A stretch of DNA of 54,120 nt from Bacteroidota bacterium (GTDB lineage Bacteria; Bacteroidota; Bacteroidia; Chitinophagales; Chitinophagaceae): assembly GCA_018268105.1 (NCBI GenBank), contig JAFDXG010000091.1:1-54120 (forward strand), written 5' to 3'. The translations under genes were made by a program, and so were the position numbers. A model generated the notes under the pieces. The model was not told the origin of the DNA, searched no databases, and was given only the letters and a program-made list of their open reading frames with translations. Positions 15,806 to 23,986 of this stretch are shown here, piece by piece; positions within the stretch are counted from its first letter, which is position 1, and each line of letters begins with the position of its first letter.

Positions 15806-17680
15806 TCATCTACCAAACATTCGCTCCATATAATCCTTCTTAAATGCTATATATGTGGGATTGCCCGATGGTGTAATATTGGGTTGATCACAAGCAAACA
15901 ATTCTTCCGTCAGGGTTTTCATTTCTTTTAAGGCAAGTGCTTTGCCGGGCTTAATGGCATGTTGCCACACTACGCTGCGCAACAGTTTTTCTCTTTTCGA
16001 AAATTTTACCTCATTGCTGAAATGTTTATACTGCTCCAGCATTTGTTCAATAGCAAGTTTTTCATTGCCCTGTTCCACATCGGCAGGCGAGCCCTGTATT
16101 ACAAAAGTGTCTTTGCCAAATAATTCTATTTCGTATCCGAGTGTGTTTAGATCGGGCAGCAACTCCTGCAGCAATACTGCATCCTGAGCAGAGAGCGGTA
16201 CAGTAATTGGAAACAGGCTGCGCTGGGAAGCCATAGATTTCCCTTTTGAAACAGCGGCATATCGCTCATACAAAATACGTTCATGCGCCAATTGCTGATG
16301 GATCAATATAAAACCGGTGTTAACCGGAGCTACGATATAAGTGTTATGCAGTTGGATCAGGGGCGCGTCTTCAATTAACTGCATTTTTTGTTCACTGCCG
16401 GCTGTTTGTGGATTGCTTACAGACGTTTCGTATTCAAATTTACCCGTAGACTGTTCAATAGCCGCCGATAAAATAGATTTAAACCCTGTTTGTTTGGGTT
16501 CGGGATAAAAATCTTTCCAGTGCTTCAGTTCACTTTTGCTTTCAATCAGGTGTGCCTGGTTTTTTTGGGAAAATGTATTGTATAAAGAAGAAGCCTCGGT
16601 GGTTGCTTTCTTATCTTCAGTAAACGGTTTTGCAACAGCATCAAGTTGTTGAATAGATGGATCAAGATCAAAATTCAGTGTAGGGGTGATGCTAAACTGT
16701 GCAAGAGCATGTTTCACGGCAGATTGCACAAAGGCATAAATGATTTTTTCATCTTCAAACTTTATCTCCTGTTTGGTGGGATGTACATTAATATCCACCT
16801 GTGCCGGATCCAGATCAATAAACAACACATACATGGGGAAACTATCGGAGGGGATCATTTGCTGATAAGCGCTCATAACGGCATGGTTCAGATAAGCGCT
16901 CCTGATAAATCGGTTATTCACAAAAAAATACTGATCACCTCTTGTTTTTTTTGCGGTATCGGGTTTGCCGGTAAAGCCATAAATATTCAGGTAGTCGGTT
17001 TTCTCCTGCACAGTTACCAGTTTGGCTGTATAGCTGGCACCCAGCAGATGAACGATTCGCTGCTTCAGCGTTCCCCCGGTCAGGTGAAACATTTCCTGCC
17101 CGTTTGCTGTGAGAGAAAAAGAGATTTCAGGAAAAGCCATTGCCACACGAATAAATTCATCCACTATGTGGCGCATCTCTACCGGGTTAGTTTTCAAAAA
17201 ATTTCTTCTCGCAGGCACATTGAAAAATACATTTTTCATGGCGATACTTGTCCCCTGTGTGTATGCAACTGGTTCCTGCTTTTTCACCATGCTGTTCTCA
17301 ATCTCTATATAGGTGCCGGTCTCATCTTCCTGCCGCCTCGTTTTCAATTCTACCTGTGCCACTGCTGCAATAGACGCCAGCGCCTCACCACGAAACCCCA
17401 TGGTGCGTATGCGAAACAGGTCGTCTATATTGTTGATTTTAGAAGTGGCATGCCGTTCAAAACTCATCCTTGCATCAGTTTCGCTCATACCGCTGCCATT
17501 GTCAATCACCTGTACCAGCGATTTTCCCGCATCAGCCACCAGTAGTCTGATCTCAGTCGCCCCTGCATCCACTGCATTTTCCAGCAACTCCTTCACTGCG
17601 CTGGAAGGGCGCTGTATCACTTCACCTGCCGCAATCTGGTTGGCAATATTATCCGGCAACAATTGAATCTTATCTGACAA
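15806..17680 (-). CDS. mutL: DNA mismatch repair protein MutL
   Basis: The 624-residue MutL homologue has intact N-terminal GHKL ATPase motifs: ELLENAVDAGATEI, VIDNGSGM, and MGFRGEALASIAAVAQ, then DINVHPTKQEIKF. Translation starts at a TTG (17680-17678), because an in-frame stop lies two codons upstream and the product begins with the family N terminus (SDKIQLLPDNIANQIAAGEV). A variable linker spans ~330-430. The C-terminal domain is present, but residues that form the metal-dependent nicking site in endonuclease-type MutL are replaced: HQQLAHERILYE where DQHA-type motifs are expected, VVW instead of ACR, and TPSGNP instead of CPHGRP; the final FGR is kept. It works with MutS in post-replicative repair. 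Gene is isolated and opposite to its neighbours. Confidence 0.95.
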   Translation of the reverse strand: MSDKIQLLPDNIANQIAAGEVIQRPSSAVKELLENAVDAGATEIRLLVADAGKSLVQVIDNGSGMSETDARMSFERHATSKINNIDDLFRIRTMGFRGEALASIAAVAQVELKTRRQEDETGTYIEIENSMVKKQEPVAYTQGTSIAMKNVFFNVPARRNFLKTNPVEMRHIVDEFIRVAMAFPEISFSLTANGQEMFHLTGGTLKQRIVHLLGASYTAKLVTVQEKTDYLNIYGFTGKPDTAKKTRGDQYFFVNNRFIRSAYLNHAVMSAYQQMIPSDSFPMYVLFIDLDPAQVDINVHPTKQEIKFEDEKIIYAFVQSAVKHALAQFSITPTLNFDLDPSIQQLDAVAKPFTEDKKATTEASSLYNTFSQKNQAHLIESKSELKHWKDFYPEPKQTGFKSILSAAIEQSTGKFEYETSVSNPQTAGSEQKMQLIEDAPLIQLHNTYIVAPVNTGFILIHQQLAHERILYERYAAVSKGKSMASQRSLFPITVPLSAQDAVLLQELLPDLNTLGYEIELFGKDTFVIQGSPADVEQGNEKLAIEQMLEQYKHFSNEVKFSKREKLLRSVVWQHAIKPGKALALKEMKTLTEELFACDQPNITPSGNPTYIAFKKDYMERMFGR

Positions 17681-17737
17681 AATCTATTCGTTTAGCTGCA
17701 AAAATAGCATTTACAAAATGGAATAGTGCATTGGGGA

Positions 17738-17834
17738 TAGCTATTGGCTGTCAGCTGTGAGCTATCAGCTATCAGCTATTAACTTTCAACTGTCAGCCTG
17801 TGACCTGATACCTGAAAGCTGATACCTGATACCT
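17738..17834. repeat. Degenerate AGCTATC/AGCTGTC short-word repeat tract
   Basis: Between mutL and the GH3 gene lies a run of related words such as gctgtcagctgtgagctatcagct..., then cctgatacctgaaagctgatacctgatacct. It looks like diverged tandem units of 7-8 bases with a central AGCT. It has no start codon and no plausible ORF. Similar words occur at 27328-27349 and 47101-47127. Confidence 0.6.
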
Positions 17835-17848
17835 CCCCATTAATTTCA

Positions 17849-17880
17849 TTTGCTTTCCCGGATGAATGATAATAAATTCG
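17849..17880 (+). promoter_or_regulatory. Putative promoter of the GH3 fusion gene
   Basis: TTTG at 17849-17852 and TAAATTCG at 17873-17880 (one mismatch to TAnnTTTG) are separated by 20 bases, close to the Bacteroidota spacing. The -7 box is 23 bases before the ATG at 17904. It would drive the plus-strand glycosidase genes that follow. Confidence 0.5.
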
Positions 17881-17903
17881 CCTGAATCTCATATTCACAA
17901 TTA

Positions 17904-20855
17904 ATGTACATGAAGTATTTCCTTAGCGTTACAATGATAGTATGTTGTTTGCAGTCATTGGCGCAGCATAAAACCAACCTTTCAGAAAATGAGTGGGTGG
18001 ATAGCAGTTTTGCTACACTCAGCGACGATCAGAAGATAGCCCAACTGATGATTGTGCGGGTATCTGCCATCAATAGCAACAGGCAGGTGATTTTTTATGA
18101 CCAGCAGGTTAAAGATGCTATCAATACTTATAATATCGGCGGCATCTGTCTTTTCCAGGGTGGCCCCGTCACTCAGGCAAATTTGGTCAACGAATTTCAG
18201 GCTTTGGCTAAAACTCCCTTACTGGTATGTATAGATGCAGAAAATGGACTGGGTATGCGTATGGACAGTGTGCTACCCCTGCCACGGCAAATGATGATGG
18301 GTGCAGTACAAAATCCGCAACTGATTTACAATTATGGCAAATGGGTGGGACAGCAATGCCGGAGAGCCGGAATACAGGTGAACTATGCACCTGTGGTAGA
18401 TATTAATAATAACCCCGACAACCCCGTGATCAATGACCGCTCATTCGGAGAAAACAAATATAAAGTGGCACAATACGGCATCATGTATATGAAAGGCATG
18501 CAGGATGAAGGTGTGATGGCCTGTGCTAAACATTTTCCCGGACATGGAGACGTATCGGTAGATTCTCATCTCGACCTGCCGGTGATCAATAAAACCAGGG
18601 CGCAATTAGATTCTCTTGAGCTATACCCTTTTCGTGAAATTTTTAAAGCGGGTGTGGGTAGTGCCATGATTGCACATTTGTTTATTCCCGCTATTGATAA
18701 TACCCCCAACCTGGCCACTTCGCTGTCTTATAATAATGTTACCAAACTTTTACGCCAGGAACTCGGTTTCGAAGGGCTTACATTTACGGATGCTCTCGAA
18801 ATGCAGGGGGTGAAAAAATTTTTCCCTGACGGTAAAGCATCAGCAGCATCTCTGATTGCAGGTAATGATATGCTGTGCCTGCCAGGAGATATACCGGCAA
18901 GTATTGCAGAAATCAAAAAAGCGATTCGCCGAAAAGAACTGAGCTGGAAACAAATTGATGAAAGTGTAAAAAAAGTATTGCATGTAAAATATAAATACGG
19001 ATTGGGCAACCTGCAACCTGTACATACAAAGAACCTTGTATCTGATCTGAATATACATACTTCGGAGATAAGTAGTGAAATTGCAAAAAATGCCATCACC
19101 ACTTTACGCAACGAAGATCATCTTATACCGTTAACCGGTGATGCACAAAAGCAGATAAAAGGAAAATCCTTTAAAGTAGCTTACCTGGGCATTGGCATAG
19201 AACAGGATAACAATTTTGCAAGACGTATGCGCGGGGATTATAATGCCGACGTTTTTTATTTTAATTACCGGGAAGATATTACTCGTATTGCCACTCTTGA
19301 GGCAATGCTGGAGACCCGTTATGATCTTGTGATAATAGGGATGCACCAATTCAACCGTTTCCCGGCAAATAATTTCGGCATAAGCAGCCCGGCAGTGCAA
19401 TTGATAAAAGGGGCACAGCAACATAATAAAACTGTAACTTTTGTATTTGGTAACCCTTACGCTATAAAAAATATTTGCGATGCAAGAAATATAGTAGCCT
19501 GCTACCAGGACGATGCCATAACACAGGAAGCGGCTGCTGATGTTTTGAAAGGTGTTATCGGATCAAAAGGCCGGTTACCCGTTACCGTTTGTCCTGAATT
19601 TACCTACGGCTCCGGTATATCAACCGATGAAATCCCGGGAACGAACAGTACAGTTGCCGACAGCAACAGGCAACGTTTTCATGTAGTGGATTCCCTAGCA
19701 AAAGTGGCAATAGAAAAACATGCCACACCTGGTATCGAACTTATGGTGGTAAAAGACGGAAGAATAATGTATCATAATGCTTATGGTTATTATAGCTACG
19801 ACAGTACGGAGCAGGTAAAACTTAGCACTTTGTATGATCTCGCTTCTGTCACCAAGATTTGTGCAACTACGATGTCGGTTATGCACTTGTACGACCAGGG
19901 TAAACTTAACCTGGAAAAAACATTGGGGGATTATCTTCCCTGGGTGCGCGGATCAAATAAAGAGAAACTCCCAATCAAGGACATTCTGTTGCACGAGGCA
20001 GGCTTAAAAGCATTTATCCCTTTTTATACAGAAACCATTGATTCAGCAACCGGCATTCCACTTCCCGGGTTTTACAGCAATCACAAAACTGATAAATATA
20101 GTGTACCCGTTGCCGATACGATGTATATGCGGCGGGACTGGGAAGATACCATTTATAAAAGAATATTGCAGAGCCCGGTAGGTCCGATGCACAAATATAT
20201 TTACAGTGATAACGATTTTATTTTCCTGGGTAAGATTGTAGAAGCCATTAGTGGCATGCCCTTACAGGACTATGTATATAAAGAATTTTACCGCAAACTT
20301 GGGTTGACTACTACCGGTTTTTGGCCCTTAAAAAGATTTTCTGAAAGCAGTATAACGCCAACAGAAAATGAAAAATATTTCCGGAGACAATTGTTACGGG
20401 GCTATGTGCATGATCCGGGAGCAGCCATGTTTGGTGGAGTTGCCGGTCATGCAGGTTTATTTAGTAATGCTTACGACCTGGCAGTACTGATGCAGATGAC
20501 CTTAGAGGGTGGCAGATACAATGGATATTATTTCTTCTCCCCTGAAACAATAAAACTTTTTACGGGTTACCACAGCAAAATAAGCCGCCGTGGTTATGGC
20601 TTTGATAAACCGGAGAAAGACAACGCTACCAGCAAAGATCCTTATCCATGCAAATATGCTTCGCCTGAAACTTATGGACATACCGGTTTTACAGGAACAT
20701 GTGTGTGGGTGGATCCAAAATATAACCTCATATATATCTTCCTGAGCAATAGAGTAAACCCGGATGGCGGCAGCAACAAAATTTTGTATCAGCTAAATAC
20801 AAGAACACAAATACAGGATGAGATATACCGTGTGCTGGGGCTTGTTGGGAAATAA
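17904..20855 (+). CDS. Secreted GH3 beta-N-acetylhexosaminidase-like / serine beta-lactamase-like fusion protein
   Basis: The 983-residue protein has a signal peptide ending SLAQ (ATG 17904, or 17910 MKYFLSV). Residues ~30-370 are a NagZ-type GH3 barrel with DAENGLGMRMDS, the KHFPGHGDVSVDSH motif (K209, H210, H214) whose second histidine is the expected acid/base of NagZ enzymes, and the nucleophile D296 in FTDALEM. Residues ~390-580 are a GH3 C-terminal domain. Residues ~600-970 are a beta-lactamase/class C-like domain with S648-V-T-K651, Y767-S-D, and H926-T-G. The combination suggests work on peptidoglycan, amino sugars plus peptide or ester, in the periplasm. Such fusions are known in Bacteroidota. 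It precedes GH2 by 69 bases. Confidence 0.9.
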   Translation: MYMKYFLSVTMIVCCLQSLAQHKTNLSENEWVDSSFATLSDDQKIAQLMIVRVSAINSNRQVIFYDQQVKDAINTYNIGGICLFQGGPVTQANLVNEFQALAKTPLLVCIDAENGLGMRMDSVLPLPRQMMMGAVQNPQLIYNYGKWVGQQCRRAGIQVNYAPVVDINNNPDNPVINDRSFGENKYKVAQYGIMYMKGMQDEGVMACAKHFPGHGDVSVDSHLDLPVINKTRAQLDSLELYPFREIFKAGVGSAMIAHLFIPAIDNTPNLATSLSYNNVTKLLRQELGFEGLTFTDALEMQGVKKFFPDGKASAASLIAGNDMLCLPGDIPASIAEIKKAIRRKELSWKQIDESVKKVLHVKYKYGLGNLQPVHTKNLVSDLNIHTSEISSEIAKNAITTLRNEDHLIPLTGDAQKQIKGKSFKVAYLGIGIEQDNNFARRMRGDYNADVFYFNYREDITRIATLEAMLETRYDLVIIGMHQFNRFPANNFGISSPAVQLIKGAQQHNKTVTFVFGNPYAIKNICDARNIVACYQDDAITQEAAADVLKGVIGSKGRLPVTVCPEFTYGSGISTDEIPGTNSTVADSNRQRFHVVDSLAKVAIEKHATPGIELMVVKDGRIMYHNAYGYYSYDSTEQVKLSTLYDLASVTKICATTMSVMHLYDQGKLNLEKTLGDYLPWVRGSNKEKLPIKDILLHEAGLKAFIPFYTETIDSATGIPLPGFYSNHKTDKYSVPVADTMYMRRDWEDTIYKRILQSPVGPMHKYIYSDNDFIFLGKIVEAISGMPLQDYVYKEFYRKLGLTTTGFWPLKRFSESSITPTENEKYFRRQLLRGYVHDPGAAMFGGVAGHAGLFSNAYDLAVLMQMTLEGGRYNGYYFFSPETIKLFTGYHSKISRRGYGFDKPEKDNATSKDPYPCKYASPETYGHTGFTGTCVWVDPKYNLIYIFLSNRVNPDGGSNKILYQLNTRTQIQDEIYRVLGLVGK

Positions 20856-20924
20856 CAATAACTAAAATCAAATGTATTATCATCATTTCATCATACCAAT
20901 TCAACCACATAAACAGATATTTTC

Positions 20925-22766
20925 ATGAAGCATTTTTCTTTTATTTTTCTTTTCGCAATACTCGCAAGTATTACGTTCGCCCAATCACAATGGCAACCTG
21001 TTCCCGGTAAAATCTCCACCGAATGGGCTTCAAAAGTAGATCCTGTCAATCCACTTCCCGAATATCCAAGACCTCAGCTCACACGCAGCAGTTGGATAAA
21101 CCTAAATGGGCTCTGGCAATACAGCATTTTACCAAAGGATGCTGAGCAAGTTGTGCCCACCCAATACAGCGGAAACATTCTAGTGCCCTTTGCCATAGAA
21201 TCTTCTTTATCGGGTGTGGGCAAAACAGTGGGTAAAGACAATGTATTATGGTATAGACGAACTATCAGTATTGCACCTTCATTCAGAAAAGGAAAAGTGT
21301 TACTGCATTTTGGCGCTGTTGACTGGGAGTGTGAGATATATGTGAACGGAAATAAAGTAGGAACACATCAGGGTGGCTATGATCCTTTTTCTTTTGATAT
21401 CACCGGTGCATTAAAAAAAGGAAAGCAGCAGGAAATAGCAGTGAGGGTATGGGATCCTTCTGATGACGGACCACAGCCACGTGGCAAGCAGGTAAAACAA
21501 CCGGAAGGAATTTGGTACACATCAGTAACAGGAATATGGCAAACCGTTTGGCTCGAAAATGTACCAAAAACCTATATCGTTTCCACAAAACAAACACCTG
21601 ATATAGATAAACAAACGCTTACCGTTGAAGTAAAAACGGAGAATCTGCAATTGGGTGATGAAATTATTATTACTGCGCTGGATGGTGGTCAGCAGGTAGC
21701 CACACAAACATTAAAGGGAGAAACCACGGCTACTTTAAATATCAGTAATCCCAAACTCTGGTCGCCTGAAAATCCTTTCTTATACGATCTTAAGATTTCG
21801 GTTAACCGTAAAGGTAAGATCATTGATGAAGCCGGAAGTTATTTTGGTATGCGTAAATCATCGCTTCAAAAAGGTAATGACGGCGTATACAGAATGGCGC
21901 TCAACAATAAGTTTGTTTTTCAATACGGACCGCTCGACCAGGGCTGGTGGCCTGATGGATTATATACTGCTCCTACTGATGAAGCATTAAAATTTGACAT
22001 AGAAAAAACTAAGGAAATAGGATTCAACATGATCCGCAAACACGTAAAAGTGGAACCGGCACGCTGGTATTATTATTGTGATAAAATAGGAATACTGGTA
22101 TGGCAGGATATGCCCAGTGGTGATATGGGTGGCAACTCCTGGGATATGCGGCCGGGGCAGATAACCGGGCGTAAACTGGATAAAGACCGGACACCTGAAT
22201 CTGAAGCAATCTATCGCAGAGAATGGAAAGCGATTATTGATGCCCATTATAATTTTCCTTCCATAGTGGTATGGGTACCATTCAATGAGGCCTGGGGACA
22301 GTTTAAAACCAAAGAGATTACAAAATGGACAATGGAGATGGATCCTACCCGACTGGTAAACGAAGCCAGTGGTGGCAACTTTTTTTATGCGGGCAATATT
22401 ATAGATATTCATCACTATCCCGACCCGGAAATGCCGGCTCCCGATGTGTTTTCAAACAGGAATCAGGCATTGGTGCTGGGAGAATTTGGTGGATTAGGAC
22501 TGCCAGTAGAAGGTCATACCTGGCAGGATACAAAAAACTGGGGGTATCAGAGCTTTAAAAACAGCGATGACCTGTTTAAGAAATATGCCGAATTTATTGA
22601 TCGTTTGCACAATTTAATTGGCAAAGGATTATCCGCAGCCGTATATACCCAAACAACAGATGTGGAAATTGAAACTAACGGTTTCTTTACGTATGACAGA
22701 AAAGTGCTGAAGATGCCTTTGAAGAAAGTGCAGGAAGTACATAGAGGATTATATAAAGACAATTAA
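20925..22766 (+). CDS. Secreted glycoside hydrolase family 2 enzyme
   Basis: The 613-residue protein has a signal peptide (ending TFAQ), a sugar-binding jelly-roll domain (PFAIESSLSGVG, LWYRRTI, DWECEIYVNGNKVGTHQGGYDPF), an immunoglobulin-like middle domain, and a (beta/alpha)8 barrel. The barrel shows the acid/base E455 in VPFNEAWGQF and a likely nucleophile E520 in VLGEFGGLG. This is the GH2 plan shared by beta-galactosidases, glucuronidases and mannosidases. The protein is much shorter than LacZ and lacks its extra C-terminal domains; specificity cannot be read from the sequence. The downstream GH43 and GH127 genes point to plant arabinogalactan or arabinoxylan side chains. Confidence 0.88.
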   Translation: MKHFSFIFLFAILASITFAQSQWQPVPGKISTEWASKVDPVNPLPEYPRPQLTRSSWINLNGLWQYSILPKDAEQVVPTQYSGNILVPFAIESSLSGVGKTVGKDNVLWYRRTISIAPSFRKGKVLLHFGAVDWECEIYVNGNKVGTHQGGYDPFSFDITGALKKGKQQEIAVRVWDPSDDGPQPRGKQVKQPEGIWYTSVTGIWQTVWLENVPKTYIVSTKQTPDIDKQTLTVEVKTENLQLGDEIIITALDGGQQVATQTLKGETTATLNISNPKLWSPENPFLYDLKISVNRKGKIIDEAGSYFGMRKSSLQKGNDGVYRMALNNKFVFQYGPLDQGWWPDGLYTAPTDEALKFDIEKTKEIGFNMIRKHVKVEPARWYYYCDKIGILVWQDMPSGDMGGNSWDMRPGQITGRKLDKDRTPESEAIYRREWKAIIDAHYNFPSIVVWVPFNEAWGQFKTKEITKWTMEMDPTRLVNEASGGNFFYAGNIIDIHHYPDPEMPAPDVFSNRNQALVLGEFGGLGLPVEGHTWQDTKNWGYQSFKNSDDLFKKYAEFIDRLHNLIGKGLSAAVYTQTTDVEIETNGFFTYDRKVLKMPLKKVQEVHRGLYKDN

Positions 22767-22858
22767 TTTGAAAGAGTGTGAATTTGAAAACGCTGAGATT
22801 ACATGTCTCACTTTTCACGTCTCAAGCACAATTTTTAATTAACACTTCCTGTCAGCCA

Positions 22859-23914
22859 ATGAGAAGCTTTGTTTGGATCGCATTAATTATTCCGTTGCTT
22901 TTTATTGCGGATGAAAGCCTGTCGCAGGATAATGAGAGGAAAACATTCACAAATCCCCTCCTGCCCTCAGGTGCAGATCCGTATTCATTTTATATAGACG
23001 GATATTATTATTACACCAATACTCTCGGCGATCGTATTGGACTATGGAAAACAAAAAGTATTGCCGCATTAAAAACAGCAGAATTCAAAACAATTTACAC
23101 TCCACCGAAAGGCACTTTGTATTCCCGGCAATTGTGGGCGCCGGAGATCATGTTTATTGAAGGAAAATGGTACATTTATTTTGCCGCCGATGATGGCAAC
23201 AATAATAACCATCGTATGTATGTGCTGGAAAATGGATCTTCGGATCCGATGAAAGGGGAATGGGTATTCAAGGGAAAGATTACTGATCCCTCCGACAAAT
23301 GGGCGATTGACGGAGATGTATTCGAACATAAAGGGAAATGGTATATGATATGGTCGGGATGGGAAGGCGATATCAATGGGCAGCAAAATATTTATATCGC
23401 CAAACTGAAGAACCCCTGGACAATAGAAGGTTCAAGGGTCTGTATTTCTAAACCTGAGTATACATGGGAAACCCATGGCGACTTACATGATGCCAATAAC
23501 CCGCCGCATGTGAATGTAAATGAAGGTCCTCAGGCTTTGCAGCATAATGGTAATTTATTTATTGTGTATTCGGCAAGTGGGTGCTGGACTGACTTCTATG
23601 CATTGGGGTTACTTCGCTTTACCGGCCAAGATGATTTGCTCAATGCCAGGTCCTGGAAAAAATCTGTTGCACCTGTTTTTGAAAAATCTGAAAGAAACGG
23701 AGTATATGCACCGGGACATAATTCATTTTTCAAGTCGCCGGATGGAAAAGAAGACTGGATATTATATCATGCCAATGATCTTACGGGGCAGGGATGTGGT
23801 GGGCACAGGTCACCACGAATGCAGAAAATAACCTGGAGCAGTGATGGCAATCCGCAATTTGGCGAACCGGTAAAAAAAGGCGTGCCTCTTACTTTACCAT
23901 CAGGAACAGAATGA
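22859..23914 (+). CDS. Secreted glycoside hydrolase family 43 enzyme (first copy)
   Basis: The frame is open from a GTG at 22778, but ATG 22859 is preferred as it starts a signal peptide (MRSFVWIALIIPLLFIADESLSQ). The 351-residue product is a five-bladed propeller of the GH43 kind: an early aspartate in LPSGADPYSFYIDGYYYY, WAPEIMFIEGKWYIYFAA, WAIDGDVFEHKGKWYMIWSG, the glutamate in NEGPQAL, and GVYAPGHNSFF near the end. GH43 enzymes are inverting arabinofuranosidases, xylosidases or arabinanases. Length fits a single-domain enzyme with no extra carbohydrate-binding module. The neighbouring GH127 gene, also arabinose-linked, favours arabinofuranosidase activity, but that is inference. Confidence 0.86.
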   Translation: MRSFVWIALIIPLLFIADESLSQDNERKTFTNPLLPSGADPYSFYIDGYYYYTNTLGDRIGLWKTKSIAALKTAEFKTIYTPPKGTLYSRQLWAPEIMFIEGKWYIYFAADDGNNNNHRMYVLENGSSDPMKGEWVFKGKITDPSDKWAIDGDVFEHKGKWYMIWSGWEGDINGQQNIYIAKLKNPWTIEGSRVCISKPEYTWETHGDLHDANNPPHVNVNEGPQALQHNGNLFIVYSASGCWTDFYALGLLRFTGQDDLLNARSWKKSVAPVFEKSERNGVYAPGHNSFFKSPDGKEDWILYHANDLTGQGCGGHRSPRMQKITWSSDGNPQFGEPVKKGVPLTLPSGTE

Positions 23915-23986
23915 AGAAAGTGAAATAAGAATTTTAATACGCTTATCATTTATTAAGGCATCATTCATTTTAATCCACATTTTGAA

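Noticed and set aside
16646..17545. 299-codon plus-strand frame opposite mutL
   Set aside because: It is antisense to conserved MutL motifs, with unlikely composition, so it is a shadow frame.
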